This document shows, piece by piece, positions 49,091-61,650 of a DNA stretch of 64,000 nucleotides. Each line of letters opens with the position of its first letter. The first letter of the stretch is position 1. Below the pieces are notes generated by a model that did not search any database, had not been told where the DNA came from, and was given only the letters and a program-made list of their open reading frames with translations. The stretch is taken from NCBI GenBank assembly GCA_015680685.1, contig MNCI01020990.1, forward strand, positions 116,326 through 180,325. Direction: 5' to 3'. A program made the translations under genes and the position numbers. Origin of the DNA: Gnetum montanum. Its lineage: Eukaryota; Streptophyta; Gnetopsida; Gnetales; Gnetaceae.

Positions 49091-49139
49091 ATCATTTAAT
49101 GAGGTGCGCCAAATAAGGTTGTATGGCCTCCCGTGACTA

Positions 49140-52100
49140 GGTTGGGAATTTGGACTTATAATTGCCCTTTTTTTTTAATAAGGTGTTGAATTCTAGAAGA
49201 TAATGAATTATAATTTGATTATATATTATGGAGATAAATATCGGTGTGGATACAAGTTCTTTCCCGAAAATAAAATAAGTTAACAATGATATGTTAGTTT
49301 AGGAAGTTGTCTATACACCCTCTCATCTTATTTGACTTTTGTCAAAGAATTGATACCCGGTACTTTCCCCATTGCCTTAATTGTATGTTTGTTGTTTATC
49401 TTTCAAACACTCCCTAGCATTCAAGCATTCAAACCAAGAAAAAAGAAAACAAAAAATAAACTTCAAACAATGACAATGATTTCCCTAAATAGATGAAAAA
49501 CACAAACCATGGCAAGCTATTAAATAAACTAAAAATCAAATACAAACAATATCAAGCAATTGAAAAATAATGCTCCAATTGTATACTTGATGCCTATCAT
49601 TCAAACACTTTTTGACATTGAAGCATTACCAAGATCAAGAATAAAATAGCAAGTGCAAACCAAGAAAAAAAATGAAAAATAAATCAAAAACAATGACAAG
49701 TGATTCCCTCCAAACAGGAAAAAACACAAACAATGACAAGCTATTGAACCAACAATGGCAAATAATCAAAAAATAAAATAAGATTAAAATCCCAAGACTT
49801 TTCATTTTATTAAAAGTAGTATTGCCGTTGTGCTATATAGCTAAGTTGAAAAGTTGTGTGACCCATTTTTTGTTAACATCATAAAATAAAAAGGGTCCCA
49901 CCATTGCCCATGCAACCTTCCTTTTGAAAAATCAAAAAAGATGGGAGGGGTTTAAACTACTTCTCTCCCTTGCATGCAACATGTACATTTGGAACCATGC
50001 ATGCCAACAATGTCATGCCTCATGCTTTCACACTTAACATCATTGGCATGGTTCCCCACCCACCCCTACTTGAAAGCCCTTACATTTTCTAGATTATGGA
50101 CCTTACCCTTCCCCATATCCTCATTCCATTAATGTGCCACACACATCTCATGGCTCAATCACATGTTATGGTTTTTGAATCATGGCATGGTTAAAATTTA
50201 AAGGAGTCAAATGGCCATGATCTATGTTATTTGTCACATGCATTGTTTTTTACTATGGCATGGTTTTTAGTTTTAATTAACATGGCATTTTTACAACCGT
50301 GCGCATAGTTGGAGCCAACTAGAAATCATGTGCAACTGAAATTAATTGTGAAAGACGATGACTTTGTAAAAGAAAGAGAAACTGTGTGGTAGTTTGCAGG
50401 TGCATGGCTTGGCCATTCAAATGACTATGGCTCCATAACAACCAAAAACCATGACATGTGATCGAGCCCTCAAACCATGCACACCAATAATGATGCATCC
50501 ATGCATGGATATCTTTCATGTATGCTGACTCTTTCATGCTTATGCACATCTAGAACACCTATCATTTCATAAATTAGTCAACGTTGCAAATCCTATATGG
50601 TCGCAACTCTTGCTTATGGCATAGACTTTGACAATCTAGCAAAATGTCTATGCATAATGGCCCACATGTTAACAATTTATAACACCCCCAAAACTCGTCA
50701 AGAAAAATAATTGTTAGACATGCTATAACAAAAGTAATAATAGGACAATAAAAAGTTAATCCTTAGGAAGAGCAAATTATATAGACTAGCATTATAAATG
50801 ATATAATAAAATAGCATACATATGTCCAATAATTATGTAGATATCATGATAATTTGACAATAATTGAAAACCACATTACCAGTTACTTTTATGAATGAAA
50901 TATAAGATGTAAATCCAAATCTAAAGAGATTCACAAGTCTACCTAGAATAAGAACATCAACTCTAAATAAAGCACATGAATCTACCCTAAATCACTAGCA
51001 CTTCAAGCTCCTTAAACATCACTTGAACCACTAGGATGTCCAAGTTTACTTGTAAATTATGAAAAGAGATGTCACTCCAAACATGATTGAGGAGGAAAAT
51101 ATTCCAAGAAATTCAATCAAGATTAATAACAAGGAATCATAGATGGAAAGATAATAAGTAATATCAACATGTGGTAGCAATAATCATGTTAACAACCAAC
51201 CAATACAAGAGTAAGATGCCAATGTTTAATATCCAATCAAGGTTCTACATGTATCAAATATCCTACCCATCACCACCATTAGCTAAGAGACTAGAAACTA
51301 GCACTACCACACTCAATGTAATGTGTGAATCTAGTTGATATGTGCACTTCCACTATTCCACTTATTTGCAAGTATGCTACATGTTAGTTTTCACTAATAC
51401 TCTTGATTGGTGATCATAGTCTAGTTGTGTATAGATATTCTAAAATCATGATCATTTTGAAGAAGCCTAACCTCTTCAAAGACAAGGATGGTAATCCTAA
51501 CCTCTCATCATAATTTGAGTAGGGCCCATCGAATACAAAGTCCATTGCTACAATCAATAGAGGGGGAACATAATCCATCTTTAGGATCCCTAAAAACATA
51601 CTAGTTACTTTATCTTCTAATGTTAGTTCCTCAAGATTTTTTATAATAATCCATTGAATAGTTGTTAGAAATCCAAACATATCAAAATGAGCATTTACAT
51701 TAGCATTAATATTTCTAGGTATCATCACTAAATCATCTTGTGATGGGTATCCATGAGATTTAGCAAAGATGTAAAATAGAATGAGACCTTTCAAAAAGCA
51801 CCTCTCCCAACTTTAGACCCTCACTAACATGTCAAAAATCCATGAATTCAACAAAATATGCAAATCCTCAAATAAATTCAACAAAGTAAGTAAAATTTGT
51901 AGAAATACAAATCTCTTTAAAAATAATCCTATGAAAACCTCAAATTGAAAAATTAATAACTCCTCCATCCTAGATCTAACAAATTGACATATTCTAAGAT
52001 TAACTGTAGCAATGCATATCTTCTCAAATCAAATCCGATTGTATACTTAGAATTGTAAGTTGACATCTCAATTATCCTAGATTTGACAAATCGTCGATTC

Positions 52101-52420
52101 TGAAATGACTATAAAAAAATAAGAATTGACATAAAATCCTCAAAGACCCTCATCATTGTATCAAATGACCACAAAACCATTTGACCCTAATCAACAAGGT
52201 CCAATCTATAGGAATTATAAGTACTATAACCCTACCTTTATACTTCATTGTTTGCATACCACAACCTACTTGACTACAAAACCACTATTACTATCACATG
52301 TCCTAAGCTCTTCCTACAAACTAAACCCTCCTATGCTCCACATGTCTCACATCATCTAGCATTTTATAGCTCTTCATTGATGTATACCCATCAAATTTTG
52401 ATAAAACCAATATTTATTCA
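49140..52420. other. AT-rich region without a recognisable gene
   Basis: A minus-strand frame at 51414-51794 (126 codons) has no motif I recognise. Repeated words such as ATGGCATGGTT occur at 50000-50520. On the minus strand, TTTTGGGGG followed by TGTTATAAATTG near 50686 looks like a polypurine tract and LTR start, so decayed LTR sequence is likely. Confidence 0.4.
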
Positions 52421-52429
52421 GATTATGAT

Positions 52430-53150
52430 ATTGTATCTATGATATCGTAGTTACGATACCGTAGCTTTACATACATCATCGTAGATGAAATGTAGTAGAC
52501 CATTGATAAATCGCATTTTTGCAAGGCTATGATATCCAACATCTAATATCAAAGCCACGATATCAAATCCCTAATATTAGGACACAATCTATGATGTCAG
52601 ATATCTGATATTGCAAACACATGTAGGCCTATAAATATGACACTTAGGTGCATGGTCCAAGAGTAGTTTTATTCCAACCTTAGCAAAATTTTGTCAGTTT
52701 GTTTTTTTGATTTTAGAACTTAGTAATGTATGCCCACAATGTGATGTTAAGTAATTGAATAAAGTCTTTATTTGAGTGGAATGTACTTGGGCACGTTTCA
52801 TGACTGAAAATAAAGATCGAGATTACTTTGCATCATTGCAACATCACTTAGATTTCTTTACTATTTACTATTTATTGTTTTGACTCAGTGTAACGTTTAC
52901 TATTTTAACTTAGTATAACATTTACTGTTTCCCTATTTACTGTTTACTTTCCCATGAACTTTACTTTTATTGTTGTTAAGCAGAATGGATACAACTGATT
53001 CTGAGCATTAAGTGTGATCATTTAGTAACCCAGTGATATTATCGCTTAGTTTGCCTAGTAGTGAGATACTTGGTAATCCCAGTAACGATTACATAAGTCC
53101 AAGACATATGTGGAGAGTTAGGAATGAATGTCCATCACCTAGGCTAGACT
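52430..53150 (+). repeat. Diverged LTR copy, inverted relative to its neighbour
   Basis: In plus orientation it shows the same order of landmarks as the minus-strand LTRs: palindromic GATATC-rich start, TATA box (CCTATAAATATG, near 52628), TCTTTATTTGAGTGG, AAATAAAGATCGAG, AGTAACCCAGTGATA and ACTTGGTAATCCCAGTAACG. Ends are not sharp and divergence is high. Confidence 0.5.
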
Positions 53151-53272
53151 AGATTCATTTGTTGTTTACTTAGATTTAGAAAGCACTTTCATTTACCTCA
53201 TGTTTACTAGGAGTAAAATGGCCAAAGCAACATCAATTATCATACACCTCACTATGAGTTAAACCATACTAA

Positions 53273-54131
53273 TGAGTGGCAAGTACCCCTATGCTCAACC
53301 ATATGAATCACTAACCATTCATGCATGGTTTGGTCGAATTCCGTGGACTCTATGTCTTCCGATACACTAACCTCTAGGAAGTGAGCTTACCCTAATAGTC
53401 ATTCATTGTCTTTCCAATTACACTTGTGATGTACAAAGGTGTGGTTAAGTGTAATCAAGGCATATGATTTTTATTATTTTTATGTTTTATATTTTGGATG
53501 CTTAAAATAAAGGATAAAAGGAATGAAGTAATTTAATTGCTAATTTAATCTAACTAACTACACCAAACTAATCCTAACATAAGCATCCAATCCCAGTTGT
53601 TGTACACATCCTACACATGTTTAGCACTACTGGGTTATCAAATGTTAAGCGTTATTGTGATTACCAAGCACCAAGCGTATGCTCAAAGTGGTTGTACTTA
53701 TGTGCTTAATTTACTGCTACTTAATCTATCTTAATTTAGCTTAGTTTAGCCTCATTAATTATTTAATTACTTAAAGCATTAAAGGAAACTGCATAAAACA
53801 TTATATGCATAGATAAATAATTAATCTATTTCCAAGTGCTGCAAGGTTTATCAAAAGGCTCATCTTTATTTCCGTTCACACTATTGTGTTCAGGTACATC
53901 AATGCTCAAATAAAGATTCATACACTTTTTGACTTTTGTTGCAAGCACTCAGAAAAATATTCTAACTCTCAAATGATAAAACTATAAGAGCTCCGTTACA
54001 ACTATGATAAGACATGCCATAAACATGATGGATGAGCACATATTTATAAACTTTATTATGGAGCTACGTCATTGATGTGGCCTTATCGACGAGGCAACAC
54101 CACAATGATGCAACACTTTGATGCTTCATCA
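53273..54131 (-). repeat. LTR (3' LTR of the coiled-coil element)
   Basis: 859 bp. On the minus strand it starts TGATGAAGC next to CATGGGGATA, has TATAAATATG near 54050, and ends GCCACTCA at 53273. It matches 58130-59057 in several ordered blocks, for example TGCAAGGTTTATC and GTATGGTTAAG-type text. Confidence 0.72.
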
Positions 54132-54379
54132 TATCCCCATGATTGAATGAAAACTCATCCTCAAGCTCCCTTAAAAAATTAGGAAGGTATGGGATTATTA
54201 ACTAACACTTAACACAAAAAATTGACATAACAAAACTGAGTGCTCGAATGTATCGATCAACATCATTACAAAATTTGTGGTGTTCATAACATAAAATTAA
54301 ACATCATGACATGATTATTCAAATTGGACAACACATCCTCTAATAGCATGAAGATGGTTGAGAAGATCAAACAGCCCCA

Positions 54380-57240
54380 AGCGGTAGAGGTTCTTAAGGT
54401 TCCAAAGGACCTTTGTCAACTTTAGACATGCCCGATGGCTGAGGAGGCTGTGGTTGTCCTAATGCAGCTGCTACCTCCAGTGAAAGTCGAATGACATCTA
54501 GTAATGCCTTCATCTTCTTATCCTTGCTCTAAGGATCATTCACAATCCACATGGCATCACCAATGTGGGTTGGAAGGGGAATATCCCATGGATAAGGCAT
54601 TACTGGAAACAACTCCTTGATGTTGATGAGCTATGTAGTGAATTGTTTGCATTTGACATTGAACGCCCTGACTACATTTTGAAACTTATGGTAGTCATTC
54701 ATTTTTTTGGCCAAGCTATTGGCAATGGATCTCTAATCAATATATTTACCCTTGAGAACCTCGAGTTTAGCATTTTCCTTTGCAAGCTTTTGCCTGGTGT
54801 CCTTGTGGTGCTTGAACTTGGCCTCGTATGACAAGTACAAGCTAGCCACCTACTTTTTTAGTTCTAACCATGATCATCCAATAGTCAACATAGCCGAGTT
54901 TGCATACTAAAAATTGGAAAGCTTCATATATTTAATCATCTCCTCTATTTACAACTCCTGTAGGTGAATTTCTACATTATTGTATTAATGAATCCCATCA
55001 ATGATGGGTTGCCATAATTTGCATCCTTGTTGGAGTTGCTAGAGGGTCTCATTCACCTTTGCATTCACCACTTGAATGTGTTTATCATTTATTTCCTTTT
55101 GTAGGCCAACCTAGTCTTTGTAGTGATCTTTGACTCTCTCAAATTTGAGAGTCTCTAATTTCTAGGCGGCTACTTCTATTGTAGTATTTTGGCAAAGGGC
55201 ATGGACCTCCTCCATGGAGAGGCTTTTGTTCTTAGCTACTAATCTCATTAACTTTGTATTTTCTTTGGCTAGTTGCTCTTGCTATTGATGGATAAAATTG
55301 GTCAACTATTGTTTATGCACATCAATGTGTTGTAGGCGATGATTTTTTGTAGTCAGCTACACATTCTCTTGGTGGGTTAGATCCAAGGCTTTTTGAATTT
55401 TATGTCGAATGGCGTTTGCCAAGGATCGATAGAACACCATCGTCTACATGACACCCTCAACCCCTTTCAACCTAATGTGAAGCTATTCAAGAGCTTCATC
55501 TCTTGTCAATGATGGGTTGAGAAATGTATGGTTGACAATCTAGGCTTTTAATTTAGCAACCTTTGTAGCCAAGCATTCATTTAGCTCCTTGGCTATTTCA
55601 AGTTACCCTTCCAAAATAATATTTTTGTCCCTTACCTCTAGCAACTCTAACTGGGTTACAGTTATATTATTTGGAAGGTTGAAGACATCTAGAGTGATTG
55701 TTTGGTTCCTACTAGTTAGTCTAGTAATTATTCATGTTGTGCTTCACTTAATTTGTCGCTTATGGTCCCTATGAATGTCTGCACATCTTTAAGTGCAATG
55801 ATGTCTATTATAGACATTGAAGGTGCATTGAGTGTTTCAAAATTCTATTAGCAACCATCTTTGTTGCTATATTTCTTACCTTTGATGTTGCATCACTAGT
55901 ATTTTTGCCCCCTCACCCTCCTCCAAGCACACCAAAAAGGTTGTGACGTTCCCAGAAATATCTAGGAGTTGCTACTATTTTGAGAGAGATATCGTTATCT
56001 CTCTGGTGCTAAGATTTGACCTTGCAGAAAACTACATTCATTGGGCAGAGAAAATGTGTTCACCTCTTCCCATCAAGCTAATTATTTGGAAAACCTTATT
56101 TAGGTGACTCATTACGGGGGTGATACATAGATGGATCTCCACCACTCATGCCTACCTATTGCTCTTGCTTACTCAAGAGCCATTCTTAGAATTTGCATAA
56201 CTGTTGGGATGTTGCAACAATGTCTGATGCTATTTTCTAAGTGGTAGGTGGATGTGGTGGCTACTACTTCTCTTCTTGGATTGTTGTTGCATGAGTTTTT
56301 TCATTCATCATCTCTACCTAATTAGTGATTGGATCACATTGGATAGCATAATTAGTGTAGTAGACTATTCCTCCTCTTTAAAAAATTTTTTGATGAGGCA
56401 TGGGAAGGGAAGTGCCTTCCTTCTATGTTCATTCTCCTTGAACCACTTCTCTATCTTCAAATAAATTAGTTATGGAAGGTTGATGGGGAATCTTCCACTC
56501 AGAGCAGTACATGCATGGGCAAAAAAAGACAATGATCTTGCTATGCCTCATTGTGGGATTTAGGTAAAAGGTCACAATCTTGTAACGGATTCTTTCTACT
56601 GGTGTGAGCATGCTGTACTCCTTACAGTCGACACCATAGCATTGTTGAACCCATTTGTTTTTTATGTTGGGGTTTGCTTGCATTGAAATATTAGCAAGAT
56701 TCACCTTAGTTTTTGGTAACCCAAGTGCCTCTACAATGGCTTGCACTAAGTAGGACACTGAAATGTCCTTGATCTTGACTGTTGAACCGACTTGCTTGTT
56801 GTTCCAAAATAGGAATGTCTCTTCCATATACCACTCCTCATTGGAAATGATAATTGACCACATGAGAGAGGTGTTTAGTTGGTCTTGTACTTATTTAGAT
56901 CCTTGCTCCAAGAAAGAGCCAAAGTTCAACTCTTGAAGCACTATCTTCTGGACCTCCCTTGATCTACTTTGGTTCAGGCAAGCTTTCATCAAGGTCACCT
57001 CAAGGTTCACTTGTTGGGCTGGTGCCTCATCTTGGTGGGAATGTTCTGTTGCTATCACCTATTTTGGAATTTAACAAATAGACTCCACTTTGGCCTCTTC
57101 CCTGAGAGATCCTATGGCATGGGTTGTGATTAATTCTTCTTGGGTTGGTTCTTGGCCCCTTCTTGTTCTTGGTCATTTTTCCCTTGGTTGAGATGGTCCT
57201 CCTTCCTCTATATGTTTTCCCTTTGATGCCATCTGTGGTA
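54380..57240 (-). pseudogene. Decayed coiled-coil and Pro-rich ORF of the LTR element
   Basis: The longest open piece is 56429-56863, with MWSIIISNEEWYMEETF at its start and ERIRYKIVTFYLNP later. Then comes a Gln/Glu/Lys-rich helical stretch (EQLAKENTKLMRLVAKNKS, about 55230-55280), and the frame ends with an LGQPQPPQPSG tail near 54417-54460. Stops interrupt it. I do not recognise a functional family. In position it corresponds to a gag-like or extra ORF of a non-autonomous element. Confidence 0.45.
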
Positions 57241-57879
57241 CTCTTCTACTTCCTTCTTCTCTTTTTTTTTTCAAAGGAATGGTAGTTATTTTGTGGAAGC
57301 ACTTCTTATGACCTCAATTTGGAACTCCATTCCACCTTCTCCATCATCCATCCATGCTACTCGTAACTCACATCACTACTAGTGTCCATGTTCTTGTTTG
57401 ATGTCTTTGTTTGATGTACTTGAATTTTTTGGTAGAATCTTCCAAGTTTTGGTCCTTAACTTTCATAAACCATTAATCATCTATGGGGCCCATGGACTCC
57501 TTAGGTTGAGGTTATGCAAGGGCAAATAAGGGTATGTTCTTGCTATGAGTAGGACTTGCTTGCAAAAGGTTCACTTGTTGGGTTGGTGCCTCATCTTGGC
57601 AGGAATGTTCTATTGCTATCACCTATTTTGGAATTTGACAAATAGACTCCACTTTGGCCTCTTCCCTAAGAGGTCATGTGGCATGGGTTACAATCAATTC
57701 TTCTTAGGTTGGTTCTTGGCCCCTTCTCATTCTTAGTCATTTTTCCCTTGGTTGAGATGGTCCTCCTTCTTGTGTATGTTTGCCTTTTGGTTCCATCTAT
57801 GGTCACACCACATTTGTGGATTAGTAGATATAATGTGTAACTTAAAATATTTGGTTACCTTATCTTGTTAGTTAATTAC

Positions 57880-58090
57880 ACTCATGCACCCAAGTAAGTC
57901 GAAGAGTACAAAAAGTGTTGAGTCCCCTTGAAGTCACACCCTATGAAAACCTTTAAATCTTTCCTAATTTTGGAAACCACCAAGGTTACAAATTTATTAA
58001 AGGTTTATTTAATAAAAAGGGATCTCATATTTCCAAAATAAGGAAAACCATAGAGTTTGTGGATGGATGCATAACATAGATTCATTGCCT
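57880..58090 (-). repeat. 210-bp repeat, copy 1
   Basis: It is homologous to 60500-60718 in the same orientation, sharing CCTTGAAGTCACACCCT and CCATAGA-TTTG-TGGAT landmarks. It lies just inside the LTR at 58130, so it may be a leader segment of the element family. Confidence 0.7.
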
Positions 58091-58129
58091 GTTCCATGAA
58101 AAAGAAACTATGTCTTAGACATCAGTTGA

Positions 58130-59057
58130 TGAGTGGCGGGTATCCCTACACTTAACCATACGAATACGAGCGTCGCACGCATGATCCAGTCGAACTCTGT
58201 AGACTAAATGCCTACACGCCCTCTGGAACACTTGGGGTTAACTATTCGTTGTCTTCCCAAACTTACTTGTATTTGTCACGGTGTATGGTTAAGCAAGTCT
58301 AAGGTATATGATTTTTATGGTTTTTCTATTTTTCTCCTATGCTAAAAGGTAAAGGGTTGAGAAGCTAACTAACTCTAACTAATGCATTAAGTCTAAATTA
58401 CCTAGCGTTAGCATCTGTTCCCACTTACCGTACACACCCTGAATTATGCAACTATGGCTACCAAATGCTAATCGTTACTGGGATCACCACACATAACACA
58501 CGTGCTCGAAGTGGTCATACTAAGGCACTTAACTAGCCTAAGTGTGATAAGCATCCGTTTCTTGGCTAACCATACACATCCTTGAATGCTCATAACCAAG
58601 TCGTACTTATCTCGTGTTCTAGGAGACAAGGGTGAGAGAACCTAATCGTGATGAGCAGCCGATTCCTTGACTATCCGTACACACCTGTAGATGCTCGTAA
58701 TCAAGTCGTACTCATTCCACGCTAACAACAGGTAATAAATAACATGTAAGAAAACCTATTCCATGTACTGCAAGGTTTATCCACAAAGCTCGTCTTTATT
58801 GCCGTACACATCTTGCGTTTAGGTACAAAGCTGCTTGAATAAAGATCCGTTCACTTGGAGACTCCTACTATGGACACATGGAAAATAATCTATCTCTGGG
58901 GTGATCAATCTACTAGAGTTTTCCTACTTTAAGCCTAGGATGAGGAATAAGGGAAGTGTCACCTCTTATTTATAGATATGGCAGTGGACCGTGATATCGC
59001 GTACGCGATATCGCAGGGGACGACGCGATATTGCGTACGCGATATTGCGTCCCATCA
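58130..59057 (-). repeat. LTR shared by two neighbouring elements
   Basis: 928 bp. On the minus strand it starts TGATGGGACGC after TTAGTCATGGGGGTA, has CTATAAATAAGAGG near 58975, and ends CGCCACTCA at 58130. Its end matches 1-139 of the window (reverse orientation). The start holds a perfect 20-bp palindrome at 58993-59012. Confidence 0.78.
58993..59012. repeat. Perfect 20-bp palindrome in an LTR start
   Basis: GATATCGCGTACGCGATATC reads the same on both strands. A near-copy (GCGATATTGCGTACGCGATA) lies at 59024-59043. It contains several CpG in an otherwise CpG-poor window. Confidence 0.95.
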
Positions 59058-60759
59058 TACCCCCATGACTAAATGAAAACTTGTCCTCAAGTTCATTATA
59101 ATAATATCGGGTAGGTATGGAATTATTGAGGGGAATGGAACTAATGGGATGACATGTGAACGGATCATTATTACAAGACTTGACAAAACTAGTGTTCATG
59201 AAAACAAGGGTGAAGACCTTATTACATTAACATTAGGCCACATTTGGCAGCTTGAGAGAAGAGAGGAGAGAGAAGAGAAGAGAAGAGAAGTCTTGTTGCT
59301 GCCAATGCCCAGATTGTGCCTTTCGTTGTCCATCCGTAAGCGCATCATCGGTCCTACTAATTGCATAACTGCTTCCAGCACTGCTCCATTCCAAGTGTTC
59401 CCTCCAGATCCGGTCCGTTGTTGCATAATCACCATCTGCACATACAACATAGTCTTGTATTAGCAAGGGTAAATGAATTTCAATGTGGTAATACCTTGCT
59501 TCAGTGTAAGTCCATTGGCTGGGTTGTGGTATGGCTGATTCGGATCTGGGAATATATAAATGATGACTACCGAAGGTGTAGGGGTTAGGAAGAAAATTGA
59601 AAAAATTCGGGGCTAGGAGAAAATCGAAAAAATTAGGCCCCATACCCCCATGACTAATCGTGAACCTCCGGTAGCGTTAGAATGGAGAAAAGAAAGGACT
59701 AAGAAAGATAGATAAAAAAGGACAACAAAAACATCGATTAAGTGGATGTCAAGATGGAATGAATAAAATAAAATTAATTGCAAAATGTTGAGGGAAAGAA
59801 TTTAACTAAGGCACTAAATAGGAATGTCAGTGGGTCCTCCCCAAAGCAGGCTCATGCCCTTAATGCCCTGACAATCCCACATTCAAAGAGTCCGTAGGCT
59901 TTGGGAATGTCCCTTGGAACAAGAGTTAAAGTCTTAACCATGAGAATTTACCAAAAAGAAAACAACGTATCTACCAAAATATACACTAGTGATACAACCA
60001 GCAATGAGGTGAAAAATGAAGAGAATGGTGGAGAGAAGAGGATGGAATGGAATCCCAAGAACAAGGTGGTGTACAGCCCCTTGTGTGTTGCATGATTAAT
60101 GTGACTTGGCAAATCTCATTCCAACTCTGGCCTCAAACCAACCACATCTAATGACTTCGCATCAACGCACTTGGCTAACCATCCACTTGAATGACAAAAA
60201 TGCATCTCCAAAGAGCCACCACCATTTCGACAAAACAAAGGAGAGAATGGGAAGTGAGAAGGGCCTTAGTTAGAGGGAACGTTTTTTGGTTCCATAACTA
60301 GTGCTTGTAGTCCAATTTTATTCCATCTAAGGGGTGTGCTTTGAATTCTTACTTTCTTTGTTTTCTTTTCTTTTTTCATTTTCTTTTTTTTTTCATTTTG
60401 TGTTTTGTGCTTTTATGTGTGAGAACCACACCATGCAAAGACTTCTTATTTCTATTGTCTCAGCTTCCGATAATTGGGTAACATCGGAACGGTAAGAAAA
60501 CTCAAGAAGAAAACATCCAAGCACCCAAGAGAATGGCCAACACAAATGCATCAAGTTTCCTTGAAGTCACACCCTTTTCAAACCTTGAGTCATTCCTTAG
60601 TTTGAGAAGTACCCAGTCACCGGTTTGTTAAAGTTCTTATTTAGAAGGGGAACTGTATGTTTCCAAGCCAAGAGAGACCATAGACTTTGGTGGATTGATG
60701 GATGAAGTGGACTCATTGNAAAAGAATTGAGGGCCCCATCTGATTAGCATAGGTGGCCA
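59058..60759 (-). repeat. Further LTR-like starts with polypurine tracts
   Basis: On the minus strand TTAGTCATGGGGG is followed by a TG start at 60759 (TGGCCACC), at 59642 (TGGGGCC) and at 59057 (TGATGGG). The 59642 one is followed by a TATA-like TATATATTCCC and then by an intron-like stretch near 59425-59490 that leads into a short frame (59196-59450). The segment 60500-60718 repeats 57880-58090. This looks like stacked or rearranged LTR ends of one family. Confidence 0.45.
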
Positions 60760-60789
60760 TCTCCCCCATGACTAAGTAGAAAGGGAGAG

Positions 60790-61650
60790 ATCCGAAATAA
60801 TGAGCGCCTATTTGAATTTCGTAACAGTGCCCAACTTCTCCTCGCTAATGTTCTTAGTTTAAGGGGTGGAAGTTGGTGACGCTCATACTCCAATGTGTCT
60901 ATGCCTCAGTTGTTAGCATGAGTTCTCTTAGTTCGTTCCATGCATATTTGTTTACTATTTCTAGTAGCTATCAACCACGGGGTGTCTACTACTGGTTGTG
61001 TGGTTGCTACATACAGGCATCTTTGTTTCAAAGTTTCAAGGGCACACCTATTACATGGAGACGTTTCCTCCATGTCATCACCCGATGAATCACTGTATGT
61101 GATGCATGGAACTTTCTTCTTCCTGATCTTTCCATAAATGTTTATCTTAGATATTTGCAAGGAAAGATCATGGATCCCTAGGTACGCATCTATTGTACTT
61201 AGCTAGGGCCTTCCCATTATAATTGGGAAGCCCCCTGCATGGTTGTTAACTTCATCACCAGGAAATCAGCTGGGTAAGACCACCCACACATGGTGGTAAT
61301 AATGTCCTCCACCAATCCTAAGGGAATGGTGATGGACTGGTCAGCCAACTCTAGTTGAATGTTGCTCTTCTTAAGTTGGGGCATGTTCCAGGCGTGATAC
61401 ATTGCTTGTGAAATTAAGTTGACTTCGGAACCTGAGTCAAGAAGAGCCTTATGTGGTTTATTCCTGGTGATTTGTAGATAGATTAAGGGGCTCCCAGGGT
61501 TAGATAGTTTCCTGGGAAGGTGGCCTACCTTGATCTAGTCGGTTACGGTATGCATTAACATAACCGTATGCGTACTCTGTTGTTGGACTAAAGGGTGCTC
61601 CGAAGTGTTAGATGATGGAGGCATGTACATCGGCTCAACCATTTATTGTT
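60790..61650 (-). mobile_element. Retroelement protease region of the gag-pro element
   Basis: The minus strand reads ALLDSGSEVNLIS near 61420-61450, the aspartic protease active site of Ty3/gypsy-type elements. It continues with MYHAWNMPQL and VEDIITTMCGWSYPADF, the normal flap and second half, and then IMGRP near 61205. The frame goes on to about 60780 without RT motifs, and then meets a polypurine-like CATGGGGGAGA. Stops separate the pieces. Confidence 0.75.

Larger units (their letters stand above)
53273..59057 (-). mobile_element. LTR retroelement with two LTRs and a coiled-coil coding interior
   Basis: The LTRs 58130-59057 and 53273-54131 share the same orientation, the same TGATG start, a TATA box near the start, and the same CCACTCA end. 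A polypurine tract (CATGGGGATA on minus) abuts the right-hand LTR at 54132-54141. The interior (minus, 57240 to 54380) has a broken reading frame: a 144-codon piece at 56429-56863, a coiled-coil stretch near 55170-55290, and a Pro-rich C-terminus ending at a stop near 54417. No protease, RT or integrase motif was seen, so it is non-autonomous. The segment is not unambiguously one element, because the upstream LTR also follows a polypurine tract. Confidence 0.6.

Noticed and set aside
48906-49136. 76-codon plus-strand frame with a strong CCATGGCC start context
   Set aside because: It is short and matches no known protein. Composition follows the GC-rich promoter-like island, and the frame is antisense to the expected promoter. 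Mentioned under the promoter entry only.
51414-51794. 126-codon minus-strand frame as a gene
   Set aside because: No recognised motif, no splice context, and surrounding sequence looks like decayed repeat.
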